Positions 27,717 through 36,080 of a stretch of 64,000 nucleotides of DNA are shown in pieces (position 1 is the stretch's first letter; every line of letters starts with the position of its first letter). Source of the DNA: Herminiimonas sp. Its GTDB lineage: Bacteria > Pseudomonadota > Gammaproteobacteria > Burkholderiales > Burkholderiaceae. Position numbers and translations under genes: made by a program. Below the pieces are notes generated by a model. The model was not told where the DNA came from. It was given only the letters and a program-made list of their open reading frames with translations, and did no database searches. The DNA lies in NCBI RefSeq assembly GCF_030655415.1, contig NZ_JAURVN010000017.1, positions 21,154-85,153 of the forward strand. The letters run 5' to 3'.

Positions 27717-30700
27717 GTGAAAATTATTGAAGATTTCATCACCGAAGTAACGAATATACATAAAACCGGAATAGCAACTGAACATTCCTACCGTTCGGCC
27801 ATTGAAGCTTTATTTCAAGACCTTTCTACAGACATCAGGGCTCTAAACGAACCCAAAAGAGTAGCTTGCGGGGCGCCAGACTTCATCATCAACCGCGATG
27901 AACTAGCTATTGGTCATGTAGAGGCTAAAGATATTAATGTTGGCCTTCGTGGCATGAAGGATGCCAATAAGAATCAACAGGAACGCTACCGCAAAGCTCT
28001 ACCGAATCTAATTTACACCAACTGCCTCGACTGGGACTTCTATCGCAACGGTGATCTTGTAGCTTCTGTCACTGTTGCTGACTATTTGATGGGCATTCAG
28101 CCCAATCCCAACCAGTACGAGCGACTGGAAACTTTTTTGCGCGAATTTATCGCGCATCGTCCGCAATCCATTACCAGTCCGCGTGTACTAGCAACGAAAA
28201 TGGCGGGCAAGGCTCAGCTGATTAAAGATGTTCTGCATAAAGCACTCAAGGCTGACGAAAACTTGCAAACGGAACTCTCTGAACAGTACCACGCGTTCAA
28301 AGAACATTTGATCCACGACATCACGCCCGAGGATTTCGCTGATATTTACGCCGAGACGATTGCTTACGGCATGTTCGCTGCCCGTCTGCACGATACGAAC
28401 TTAGAAACTTTCAGCCGCCAAGAGGCCTTAGCTCTTCTTCCAAAGTCGAATCCTTTTCTGCGTAACCTGTTCACCTATTTGGCAGGCTATGACCTTGACG
28501 AACGTATCGCGTGGATTATTGATGATCTAGCGTCGGTGTTCCAAGCTGCTGACGTCGCCAAAATCATGGAGGGTTTCGGTAAGCTCACGGGTCGGAACGA
28601 CCCCTTCCTACATTTTTACGAAACCTTTCTTGCGGCTTATAACCCGACAAAGCGCAAGGCCCGTGGCGTTTGGTACACCCCCGAACCCGTGGTCAATTTC
28701 ATTGTTCGTGCTGTAGACAAAGTATTGCAAACCGAATTTGGCATTCAAGAAGGTCTTGCGGACAGCTCCAAAATCAAAATTGACTGGGACACAGGACAAA
28801 CTGACAAGAAGGGAAAAATTACAACCAAAAAAGAGGTGCATCGGGTCCAAATTTTGGATCCAGCTACTGGAACCGGCACCTTTTTGGCTGAAGTGATCAA
28901 ACAAATCGCACCTAGGGTTAAAAATGTAGGATCAGGTATGTGGTCGCCCTATGTGGAAAACGAATTGATTCGTCGTCTGCATGGTTTTGAGCTGTTGATG
29001 GCATCTTACGCAATGTGCCACATGAAGCTCGACATGATCTTAACGGAGTTGGGCTACAAACCTTCTGGTGCGCCTCCACGCCTTTCTGTTTATTTGACTA
29101 ATTCTTTAGAGGAGGGCAACCCTGCGAATCAAGCCCTACCTTTTGCCCAATGGCTATCGAACGAGGTTAAACAGGCCAACACGATCAAGCATGACATGCC
29201 AATTATGTGCGTAGTGGGCAATCCCCCCTATCTAGGGGAGGGCGGAAAATCGGAAGGTTGGCTGGGTGGGCTCATGGACGATTACAAAAAGGAGCCAGGA
29301 GGAAAGGAGAAACTGAAGGAAAAGAATCCTAAATGGCTAAACGACCTTTACGTCAAGTTTATCCGCATGTCTTCACACTTAATCGAAAAGAACGGTGAGG
29401 GAGTATTAGGTTTCGTCACTAACCATGGCTACCTCGACAACCCTACTTTCCGTGGAATGCGCTGGCATCTACTAAAAACTTTCGACAAGATCTGGATACT
29501 GGATCTACATGGTAACGCAAAAAAGAAAGAGGTTACGCCCGAAGGCAAGCCCGATAAGAACGTTTTCGATATCCAGCAAGGGGTGTCTATAATCGTCGCG
29601 GTAAAGAAGAAAGGCGATGCTAATGGCCTGGCAAGTGTAATGCATGGTGATCTCTGGGGAGATCGTGCAACTAAATATGCCGTACTCTCAAAAGAAGAGA
29701 TTGATGGGCCTATCTTCGCTCCGTTGGAATACAAAGCTCCTCGATTTGCGCTGGTCAGGACGGATCATTCCAGACTTGACATCTATTCCAATGGAATACT
29801 GCTATGTGACCTAATGCCGTTACATGGAAACGGCATTGTCACCAAGCGTGATCCTTTAAATATCCAACACACACCAGAGGGAGTGACCCAGGTCGTTCAG
29901 GATTTTTTAGGACTTAGCGAGCAGGAACTGCGGCAGAAATACCGTTTACCAAAAGATGTTCGTGATTGGCGATACGAATGGGCCAAGAAAGACATCAAAG
30001 ATCACGTATCTGATGTGCCTATTCAAGAGATTGGTTATCGACTTTTTGATCGGCGCTTTATATTTTATTCTGGTCGAGCGCGTGGTTTAGTCGGCTGGCC
30101 TGTTGCACAGGTCATGCGGCACTATATTCGTGGCGAAAATATAGGCTTAGTAACATCGAAAGCACACCGAGACGCGGACTTCGCTCACGTATTTGTAACT
30201 GACAAGCCCACAGAGGCGATTTATTTTTCAGCCACTACAGGCTCGAATGCAATGAATTTCCCTCTTTACCTCTACCCAGAGGAAAACGGACTAGATCAGA
30301 CCCGCCTTATTAATTTTGAGCCGAACCTACACCGTCGCCTGAAAGAGATTGCCACCCATCCTACTCGTGGCGAACCTAACGAGGTAGAGATTTTTGACTA
30401 CATTTATGGCGTATTGCATTGTCCGAACTATCGAAAAATTTACGCGCCGTTTTTGAAGTCAGACTTTCCTCGCATTCCATGGCCTGTAACCCCGGACGAG
30501 TTTTGGGATATATCGTCTCAAGGTACGACTTTACGTAAACTTCACCTGATGGACAGCAGCACTGTCGGCCCCACATCCTTCCCAATTATGGGTGAAGGCA
30601 CCAGCATCGTCGAAAAACATCGCTTCGAGAATGGCAAGATCTGGATCAATTCGACTCAGTATTTTGACAATGTTTCCCAAGTGGCTTGGGACTTATACAT

Positions 30701-30860
30701 TGGAGGCTATCAGCCTGCTCGAAAATGGCTTAAGGACCGCAAAGGTAGCGCCCTTACCTTTAATGATGTACAGCACTATCAGCGCATCCTGAAAATACTA
30801 CTCGAAACAGATCGGTTAATGGGGAAAATGGCAATGACAATGGTTTCCATTGCAGCATGA
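27717..30860 (+). CDS. Single-chain restriction-modification enzyme (type IIG / type ISP-like)
   Basis: About 1047 residues from a GTG at 27717 that has AAAGAAG five bases upstream; an in-frame TTG lies 11 codons earlier. The N-terminus is a PD-(D/E)xK nuclease: PD at 54-55 and VEAK with Glu69/Lys71. A helical linker leads to an N6-adenine methyltransferase: motif I DPATGTGTF at about 381-389 and motif IV NPPY at about 502-505. The remaining 540 residues should be the target-recognition region, of the type ISP C-terminal sort. Unlike true type ISP enzymes (about 1570 residues) no helicase domain is present, so cutting probably does not need ATP translocation. All catalytic motifs are intact. 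Confidence 0.9.
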   Translation: MKIIEDFITEVTNIHKTGIATEHSYRSAIEALFQDLSTDIRALNEPKRVACGAPDFIINRDELAIGHVEAKDINVGLRGMKDANKNQQERYRKALPNLIYTNCLDWDFYRNGDLVASVTVADYLMGIQPNPNQYERLETFLREFIAHRPQSITSPRVLATKMAGKAQLIKDVLHKALKADENLQTELSEQYHAFKEHLIHDITPEDFADIYAETIAYGMFAARLHDTNLETFSRQEALALLPKSNPFLRNLFTYLAGYDLDERIAWIIDDLASVFQAADVAKIMEGFGKLTGRNDPFLHFYETFLAAYNPTKRKARGVWYTPEPVVNFIVRAVDKVLQTEFGIQEGLADSSKIKIDWDTGQTDKKGKITTKKEVHRVQILDPATGTGTFLAEVIKQIAPRVKNVGSGMWSPYVENELIRRLHGFELLMASYAMCHMKLDMILTELGYKPSGAPPRLSVYLTNSLEEGNPANQALPFAQWLSNEVKQANTIKHDMPIMCVVGNPPYLGEGGKSEGWLGGLMDDYKKEPGGKEKLKEKNPKWLNDLYVKFIRMSSHLIEKNGEGVLGFVTNHGYLDNPTFRGMRWHLLKTFDKIWILDLHGNAKKKEVTPEGKPDKNVFDIQQGVSIIVAVKKKGDANGLASVMHGDLWGDRATKYAVLSKEEIDGPIFAPLEYKAPRFALVRTDHSRLDIYSNGILLCDLMPLHGNGIVTKRDPLNIQHTPEGVTQVVQDFLGLSEQELRQKYRLPKDVRDWRYEWAKKDIKDHVSDVPIQEIGYRLFDRRFIFYSGRARGLVGWPVAQVMRHYIRGENIGLVTSKAHRDADFAHVFVTDKPTEAIYFSATTGSNAMNFPLYLYPEENGLDQTRLINFEPNLHRRLKEIATHPTRGEPNEVEIFDYIYGVLHCPNYRKIYAPFLKSDFPRIPWPVTPDEFWDISSQGTTLRKLHLMDSSTVGPTSFPIMGEGTSIVEKHRFENGKIWINSTQYFDNVSQVAWDLYIGGYQPARKWLKDRKGSALTFNDVQHYQRILKILLETDRLMGKMAMTMVSIAA

Positions 30861-30974
30861 AGTGTCTGACGCGAGCGTGATTGCTTGCTCTATTACCGCC
30901 ATATGTATGTGATATCGGAGGGAGCGATAATAAATTACACTGCGTAAATATTATAAAAACTAATAGGTCGGAAT

Positions 30975-31793
30975 ATGCCTCAAATATTGAGTTCGTCCGC
31001 TTGGCAAGAATTTCGCGGAAAGCCTAAAGGTAAAACATTAAACGAAACCGCTATCCATTTTGCTATCGTTAAAGACGCTCAAGGCAAGCGCCGAAAATGC
31101 GCGGTGAAGTTTGTAGATTTGTCGGCTCGCCCAGGTTTGATCTGCGAAGGGTTAGGGTGGCTGCTTGCTGGAGCAACGGATGTACACATCCCAGCATTTG
31201 CCGCAGTCTTGATGGTTCCAATCGCCAAACTGAGCGATTGCATGGCTTTGCCAGACTTTTTACATAGTCACACCGAATATCCTGCTTGGTGCGTTGAAAT
31301 TGTCGACGGCTCGGCCGTAGCACAACTGAGCAAATGGGCCTTCTGGCTAGATAGAGGAAAACATAAGTGCCTGGAAGCGGCAAATACTGCGGTCATGGCG
31401 TCTTTTGATTATTGGGTTGATAATCAGGATAGAAACTACGGTAACGTAATCAAAGGTGCAGATGGTAGGTATGTAGCAATTGATCATGAGGCACTTTTGC
31501 ATGCTCTGCTCTACAAGCCCAGTGGCATCAATTTCGAACTCAGAAGCTTACTAAAAGAAGCTGAGATACGAATGAAACCAGCTCGATTCTTGAAATTCAA
31601 ATGCGATATGGCAGCTGCCGCGTGCATGCACGACGTAGCAATCACAAACATGAGAGTGCGGTGCATGTCATTTCTAAGCGCAGTTTTGCCCGGCGCCACT
31701 CAATCGGCTGATCTTTGGAAAGATGTTGAAATTTTCTTGGATGAGCGTTGCCAAAAAGGCTGGATGTCTAATGAGCTGAAGGTGACGGTATGA
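30975..31793 (+). CDS. HipA-like kinase-fold protein
   Basis: A 272-residue protein. The catalytic region FDYWVDNQDRNYGNVI (about residues 144-159; Asp149, Asp152, Asn154) and the metal Asp170 in AIDHEALL match the D-x(3)-DR-x-x-N ... D pattern of HipA/PI3K-like kinases. The N-terminal lobe is short and lacks an obvious HipA Couple_hipA domain. The next gene, DUF3037, overlaps it by four bases (ATGA), a pairing I know from other genomes. It follows the R-M gene by 114 bases on the same strand. Likely activity is protein phosphorylation; target and biological role (toxin, defence or signalling) are unknown. Confidence 0.75.
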   Translation: MPQILSSSAWQEFRGKPKGKTLNETAIHFAIVKDAQGKRRKCAVKFVDLSARPGLICEGLGWLLAGATDVHIPAFAAVLMVPIAKLSDCMALPDFLHSHTEYPAWCVEIVDGSAVAQLSKWAFWLDRGKHKCLEAANTAVMASFDYWVDNQDRNYGNVIKGADGRYVAIDHEALLHALLYKPSGINFELRSLLKEAEIRMKPARFLKFKCDMAAAACMHDVAITNMRVRCMSFLSAVLPGATQSADLWKDVEIFLDERCQKGWMSNELKVTV

Positions 31794-32710
31794 CTATTAA
31801 TTTCTTTAATCAAGACGGACATCCGTTCGCACATATCATCGCTGCATCCGAAAAAATAACTCAGTCCATGCACGAAGGACGCTGGATGACCGTGGAACTG
31901 CAGCCGGATCTATTTGTCCCGCAACACTTCAGCGTGGGAGTAATTTTTCACGACGGTGACCGATTGCACTATCACCTACTCAGCGACTTCAGTAAGTTCG
32001 ACTGTATATATGGAAATCAGCTCAACCGAGGAATGGTTGCTGACATGCTGGGGCGCGCCGAAGAAGTATTGCGCAACGCCGCTCAGGCAAAGTTCACTGT
32101 TGATAGAGTGGATTTCGGATCGGCTAATATCTTTATTTCTGAGCCCGCCCACACCTCGGGAGAGTCTTCGGAGGCTATTGTTCTTCGTCTTTATAAGGAA
32201 CTGATTATCCTTGAGCCTCATGAGGAAAAGAAACAGGGAAAACAGTTCGATAGTATGGATACCGCAAAAGTGCGGTCGTTGGTCAATGAAGCCCTTAAAA
32301 AGCTAGCGCGAAATGATTATGAAAAGATAGTGCTAGACACTCAAGAGGGAATCATTGTCCCTGGAGAAAACGGGCATTCGCATTACTTCGACATTAACCT
32401 TAAAACTCAAAGTGCATGCGGTAGTGTTGTGTCGGCAGTGTATAAGACGCCGAACTCTACTGAAATGAACCTATTGCGAGCAAATCTTGACCTCTCGGCA
32501 TATGCTCGGATGCAAAATTTGAAAGATAAGGGCGTATTCATGATGTTGCCCGAGCGTAGTAGGTTACAACCTGCAGAATGGAACAAGATCGAAAATGTAG
32601 TCGCCGAACAAAGCTGGAAGCTGGAACGCGACGGCTTTCGAGTAGTAGGCTTAGACACTGCAGATGGACTGGCGGAACAGATATACGAATGGGCTAGACC
32701 GACGCTGTAG
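31790..32710 (+). CDS. DUF3037 family protein, partner of HipA-like kinase
   Basis: A 306-residue protein whose N-terminal third has the DUF3037 pattern PDLFVPQHFSVGVIFHDGDRLHYHLLSDF (within residues 39-70). The rest is mixed alpha/beta with no recognised domain. It begins inside the stop codon of the kinase gene, so the two are translationally coupled and probably act as one unit, with DUF3037 as regulator, substrate or antitoxin. No membrane segment. No convincing terminator follows it. Confidence 0.7.
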   Translation: MTINFFNQDGHPFAHIIAASEKITQSMHEGRWMTVELQPDLFVPQHFSVGVIFHDGDRLHYHLLSDFSKFDCIYGNQLNRGMVADMLGRAEEVLRNAAQAKFTVDRVDFGSANIFISEPAHTSGESSEAIVLRLYKELIILEPHEEKKQGKQFDSMDTAKVRSLVNEALKKLARNDYEKIVLDTQEGIIVPGENGHSHYFDINLKTQSACGSVVSAVYKTPNSTEMNLLRANLDLSAYARMQNLKDKGVFMMLPERSRLQPAEWNKIENVVAEQSWKLERDGFRVVGLDTADGLAEQIYEWARPTL

Positions 32711-32808
32711 ACATCAAGTTGAAGATATTTATACGGTACACAGCCAGGGTTGCAAGACAATCTTGGCGTGGCTTTCACAGCGACATCTGCTTTATGCCGC
32801 CTGTACCG

Positions 32809-33312
32809 CTATACAGAAGTAACGTGTTTAGCCGTGCGTGCCAAGCGATTTCCCATCACCCATGACACATTGATTTCCGCTTGTATGCATTGTGGATCGT
32901 CGACGGGGTTCGTAAGCAAACTACCATGAAGTTCAATAGAGTCAATACGGTGTGCTAATGGACTTGCATTTACCAGTCTGATCTCTTGAAGAAGCTCCAG
33001 GACGACCTTAGCGGTACTGGCACGAGATAAAGGTAGGTAGGGAGCGGATTTGACTAAGGCGATCGCCAGCGCAGTCCTAGTTAACTGGCACACGTTATCG
33101 TGATGGTTAAGAATCTCAAGATACCCGCTTTCGACCAATTTCTCGATTGTTGCTTCTGCCGTCGCTAGGTCAATGAACAGCCAAGCACCAATTACATCAA
33201 CATTAAAAAGATCATCATGGTTGATGAACATTTCTCGAACGTTCAAAGCGGGCTGACCTGCGATGAAGTCTCGATTTGATATCAGTGAGTGAACGTGTTC
33301 CATCAAGTGCAT
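32809..33312 (-). CDS. Winged-helix plus degenerate nucleotidyltransferase-like protein
   Basis: About 167 residues from ATG 33312 (ATG 33303 is also possible). Residues about 45-85 look like a winged helix (IDLATAEATIEKLVESGYLEIL); residues about 105-165 resemble the start of a minimal nucleotidyltransferase: AKVVLELLQEIRLVNASPLAHRIDSIELHGS. The GS motif is present but preceded by His rather than Phe, and the catalytic Asp pair that should follow is replaced (PVDDPQCIQAEIN). I infer a wHTH-NTase family member that has lost or altered catalysis. It is the last island gene before attR, convergent with the HipA/DUF3037 pair. Confidence 0.5.
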   Translation of the reverse strand: MHLMEHVHSLISNRDFIAGQPALNVREMFINHDDLFNVDVIGAWLFIDLATAEATIEKLVESGYLEILNHHDNVCQLTRTALAIALVKSAPYLPLSRASTAKVVLELLQEIRLVNASPLAHRIDSIELHGSLLTNPVDDPQCIQAEINVSWVMGNRLARTAKHVTSV

Positions 33313-33601
33313 GCCATAGAACAAAGAAAAATAGCCGGTATAAAGTTTTGATACTCGAATGAAAAAAGCATAATTGGATCCCCCTGGTCAAAGTTTGCGC
33401 TGTCACAGCTATACCAAGGATAGTCTGCGCACAACTTGGAATGAAGGCGATTGGAGATGTGAGCTAAATCAAAGACGGGTGAAAGCGGCGACTGATACAA
33501 TCAAACCCCGATTGGCACCCCGAATGAGGTGTCCAAACGAGCCTAATCAGAACGGCAAGTCATGGGAATCAAAGGGTTAGCCATTACGGTAGAGTGCTTC
33601 G

Positions 33602-33634
33602 GGACGCGGGTTCGATTCCCGCCGCCTCCACCAC
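33602..33634 (+). repeat. attR: right attachment repeat, displaced ssrA 3' end
   Basis: Thirty-three bases identical to 20130-20162. Upstream similarity to tmRNA continues for 22 bases with three mismatches and then stops, so this is a tmRNA fragment, not a second gene. Confidence 0.95.
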
Positions 33635-33643
33635 TAATACGCC

Positions 33644-33667
33644 AAGCCGCTGATTAATCAGCGGCTT
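33644..33667 (+). terminator. Original ssrA terminator, now separated from the gene
   Basis: A 10-bp stem (33644-33653 and 33658-33667) with a TTAA loop beyond the right repeat. It occupies the same position relative to the repeat as 20172-20197, so it is probably the host's pre-insertion ssrA terminator. It may now serve the minus-strand ydjC-like gene. Confidence 0.7.
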
Positions 33668-33689
33668 TGTCGTTTCTGTCTTATGCAAT

Positions 33690-34481
33690 TTATGCATTCT
33701 GAAGTGATAAACGTTCTAGCTTGGTCTGCGTAGCAGCAAGCATCTGTTCAAATTTTTCTGATTGAAAGAAACGATATTCGACTACGCGTTGTTGCGCAAT
33801 CTCATCATCGGGATAGGCTTCCGTCGCTGGGTGACACATGATTAGCATGCCGGCTTGTGCAGCATCGAGCCAGACTTTAAAACAAGCTGCGTAGTCTTCT
33901 TGATCAAAGCCGTACACACCTGCAAAACCGTTATTGCTGGCAACTCTCGCATTCTGCAAATCTTTGGCAAGCGACTGACCACCAAGATATTTTAAAATTT
34001 GCGGCTTACCATTCCACTCAGAATTTGCAGGCACAGTGTTGCGTACCCAGATCGCATGATCGGCATAACGCCGCTTGATCACCTTCAGCAGAATTTGGCG
34101 CACGCCTGCGAATTGATGCACATGCTGATGACCATCGATAAAATCCGGTGCTTGTCCGAATCCATCTTCAAATGCATCAAGCTGACGCTCCAGTTCGAGC
34201 TCCACTTTTCGCAGATCCATGCTGCGCAGCAGGCTGCGTAAAATAACTGTATTCAAACTAGGTGCGTTGGCACCAAAACCCTCGGTCAAATTGAAATGCA
34301 AACCGATATCAGCTTGCTCGCGATAAGCGCGCAAAGGCGGTGCCGATATCGACAACCAATTAGGCGCAGTGCTAAAACAACTGACTGCGCTAAGGCGACC
34401 TACAGCCAATAACTCAAGAATGCCGGCATCAATCCCTGGATTCTGCGCATAGTCATCGGAACAAAGTGCAATCGGTTTCAT
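33690..34481 (-). CDS. ChbG/YdjC-family carbohydrate deacetylase
   Basis: A 263-residue protein starting at ATG 34481 (MKPIALCSDDYAQNPGID). The metal-binding pattern of the YdjC/ChbG fold is clear: SDDYA at residues 8-12, GLHFNLTEG (about 60-68) and DGHQHVHQF (about 130-138). These enzymes remove acetyl groups from amino sugars. It is followed on the left by the island end and preceded by gtrA and a gtrB-like gene on the same strand, so it probably trims a lipid-linked or surface sugar. The in-frame extension upstream of this ATG overlaps gtrA and is not coding. Confidence 0.9.
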   Translation of the reverse strand: MKPIALCSDDYAQNPGIDAGILELLAVGRLSAVSCFSTAPNWLSISAPPLRAYREQADIGLHFNLTEGFGANAPSLNTVILRSLLRSMDLRKVELELERQLDAFEDGFGQAPDFIDGHQHVHQFAGVRQILLKVIKRRYADHAIWVRNTVPANSEWNGKPQILKYLGGQSLAKDLQNARVASNNGFAGVYGFDQEDYAACFKVWLDAAQAGMLIMCHPATEAYPDDEIAQQRVVEYRFFQSEKFEQMLAATQTKLERLSLQNA

Positions 34482-34492
34482 GGATTTTTTTA

Positions 34493-34900
34493 TCAATGTG
34501 CCGCTTGGCGAAACGCCCACAAGCGGCTGAGTACATAAGTCATCAAGGCGACCGTAAAAACCACCACTGCTAAAGCAAAATAATACGGCCAGCCTGCGTA
34601 ACGCAACAGCAAATAGAACAGCAATTCGTTCATGCAAAAACCTAGTAGCGCGACCAGCAAGAAGCGTAGAAAAGAGGAATGCTTGCCATCGGTATGCGTA
34701 GCAACTGCATCGGAAAACGTCCAATGTCTATGGCCAAAATAACTGACCCAGAATGCAACGAAAAAACCACCGACATTCGCTTGCAGCGGATCGATATGCA
34801 ACAGCTCAACCAGCGCAATCACAACCCAGTAATGCACAGCAGCAGCGGTCAAACCGACTATACCGAAGCGCGCAATCCGTAATAATTCAATCAGGCGCAT
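34493..34900 (-). CDS. GtrA-family flippase-like membrane protein
   Basis: A 135-residue protein with four hydrophobic segments (about 9-30, 38-58, 77-97, 103-125) and the GtrA pattern FGIVGLTAAAVHY and FWVSYFGHRHWTF. GtrA proteins are thought to flip undecaprenyl-phosphate-linked sugars across the inner membrane. It overlaps the end of the glycosyltransferase gene by 14 bases, so they are coupled, and ends 11 bases before the deacetylase. Confidence 0.9.
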   Translation of the reverse strand: MRLIELLRIARFGIVGLTAAAVHYWVVIALVELLHIDPLQANVGGFFVAFWVSYFGHRHWTFSDAVATHTDGKHSSFLRFLLVALLGFCMNELLFYLLLRYAGWPYYFALAVVVFTVALMTYVLSRLWAFRQAAH

Positions 34901-35891
34901 GCGCTTCTTTTGCAGTACTCGTCAACGGACCATTATCGATGTCATGCGCAACTACATAGAGTGGACGTTTTTTGACTTCGTCATATACGCGCCCTACATA
35001 CTCACCCAACACGCCGATAGAAATCAGCTGTATCCCGGAAAAGAACATCAAGCCTGCCGCCAACGTAGACCAGCCCGGTACATCATTACCAAAAAAGATG
35101 GCTTCGCCCGCAATCCAGAATGCGTACAAAATTGCGATGATGGAAATCACGACACCGACCGCGCTCCATATTCTCAAAGGCAAAGTGGTGAATGCAGTCA
35201 CGCCGGCCAAGGCTAGGCGGCTCAGGCTGCGATAGCTAAAACTCGAAACGCCAGTGGCTCTATCGTTCGGTACAAAAGGCAACGCGATGCTACTGAAGCC
35301 CACCCATGCATACAAACCCTTCATGAAGCGATTGCGTTCAGGCAGTTGACGCAAGGCATTCACGACCTGTCTATCCATCAAGCGGAAATCACCAGCATTG
35401 CGTGGAATCGTGATCGGCGCGCCGGACTCCATCAGATGATAAAACATGCCTGTGCCCCAGCGCTTTAGACGTGACTCATTACTGCGATCACTGATTACGC
35501 CGTACACCATATCGATGCCGCTTAGCCACAATCGCACCATTTCAGATAGCAATTCCAATGGATGCTGGTAATCGCCATCCAGCAAAATCACTGCATCGCC
35601 TTTGGCCGCATCGATGCCGGCCGACAGTGCAGCTTCCTTGCCAAAATTTCTGGAAAAACTGATGTAACGCAAACCCGCATCTTTCAGCAACGGCGCCATT
35701 ACCACATCGGTATTATCTTTACTGCCATCATTGACGACGATGATTTCATAACAGGTGGCGAAGCTTTCCAGAGTTTTTCGCAGGTCTTGCAAAAACGCCG
35801 CGAGATGCGCAGCCTCGTTGTATGCGGGAATCACGCAGGAAATCAACGCATCGGCCGGGCGATGTTTCGGCAGTGCGGTCAATGTCACCAT
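34887..35891 (-). CDS. Polyprenyl-phosphate glycosyltransferase (GtrB/ArnC-like, GT2)
   Basis: A 334-residue protein starting at ATG 35891, with AAAGG eight bases upstream. A GT-A domain at about 15-230 carries ISCVIPAYNEA, VVNDGSKDNT and the metal DGDYQHP; two C-terminal transmembrane segments (about 230-255 and 265-290) and the GEYVGRVYDEVKKRP tail are typical of GtrB/ArnC/DPM1-type enzymes that load a sugar on undecaprenyl phosphate. It is co-transcribed with gtrA and the deacetylase. The sugar cannot be told from sequence. Confidence 0.92.
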   Translation of the reverse strand: MVTLTALPKHRPADALISCVIPAYNEAAHLAAFLQDLRKTLESFATCYEIIVVNDGSKDNTDVVMAPLLKDAGLRYISFSRNFGKEAALSAGIDAAKGDAVILLDGDYQHPLELLSEMVRLWLSGIDMVYGVISDRSNESRLKRWGTGMFYHLMESGAPITIPRNAGDFRLMDRQVVNALRQLPERNRFMKGLYAWVGFSSIALPFVPNDRATGVSSFSYRSLSRLALAGVTAFTTLPLRIWSAVGVVISIIAILYAFWIAGEAIFFGNDVPGWSTLAAGLMFFSGIQLISIGVLGEYVGRVYDEVKKRPLYVVAHDIDNGPLTSTAKEAHAPD

Positions 35892-36080
35892 GAGAAAAAC
35901 CTTTCTGGATAATGCGGACAAACAGCCTAGAAGCCTTTAACGATCAGTGAATCAGGCCGGCTGCAGGGTAAAAAAGTTAGCGGAGCATTCTGGCCAACGA
36001 TTATAATTCACCGCCACTGTATGCGATTGCCAAACTGGAATTGTTTGCATATTTCGACGTACACAACCTACTTTCTAACG

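Larger units (their letters stand above)
20130..33634 (+). mobile_element. ssrA-integrated genomic island (about 13.5 kb)
   Basis: Bounded by 33-bp perfect direct repeats of the tmRNA 3' end. A tyrosine integrase lies immediately inside the left end, pointing inward. Cargo in order: HEPN-motif protein, a 529-residue protein of unknown function, serine recombinase, lipoprotein, XRE regulator, single-chain restriction-modification enzyme, HipA-like kinase, DUF3037 protein, winged-helix/nucleotidyltransferase-like protein. No conjugation or phage structural genes are present, so it is a non-self-transmissible integrative element. Most cargo fits anti-phage defence. Intergenic gaps are much larger than in the flanking core. 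Confidence 0.93.

Noticed and set aside
27717..30860. Type I HsdM or HsdR subunit
   Set aside because: Nuclease and methyltransferase are in one chain, and there is no helicase or HsdS gene nearby.
20219..33530. ACCCCGAATG near both island ends as integrase arm sites
   Set aside because: Only ten bases, one copy at each end; chance cannot be excluded.
33374..33580. Short frame beside attR
   Set aside because: No ribosome site or family; overlaps the junction region.
33580..33634. A second tmRNA or tRNA gene at the right end of the island
   Set aside because: Only the 3' end of tmRNA is present; there is no 5' acceptor half or anticodon arm, so it is the attachment repeat.
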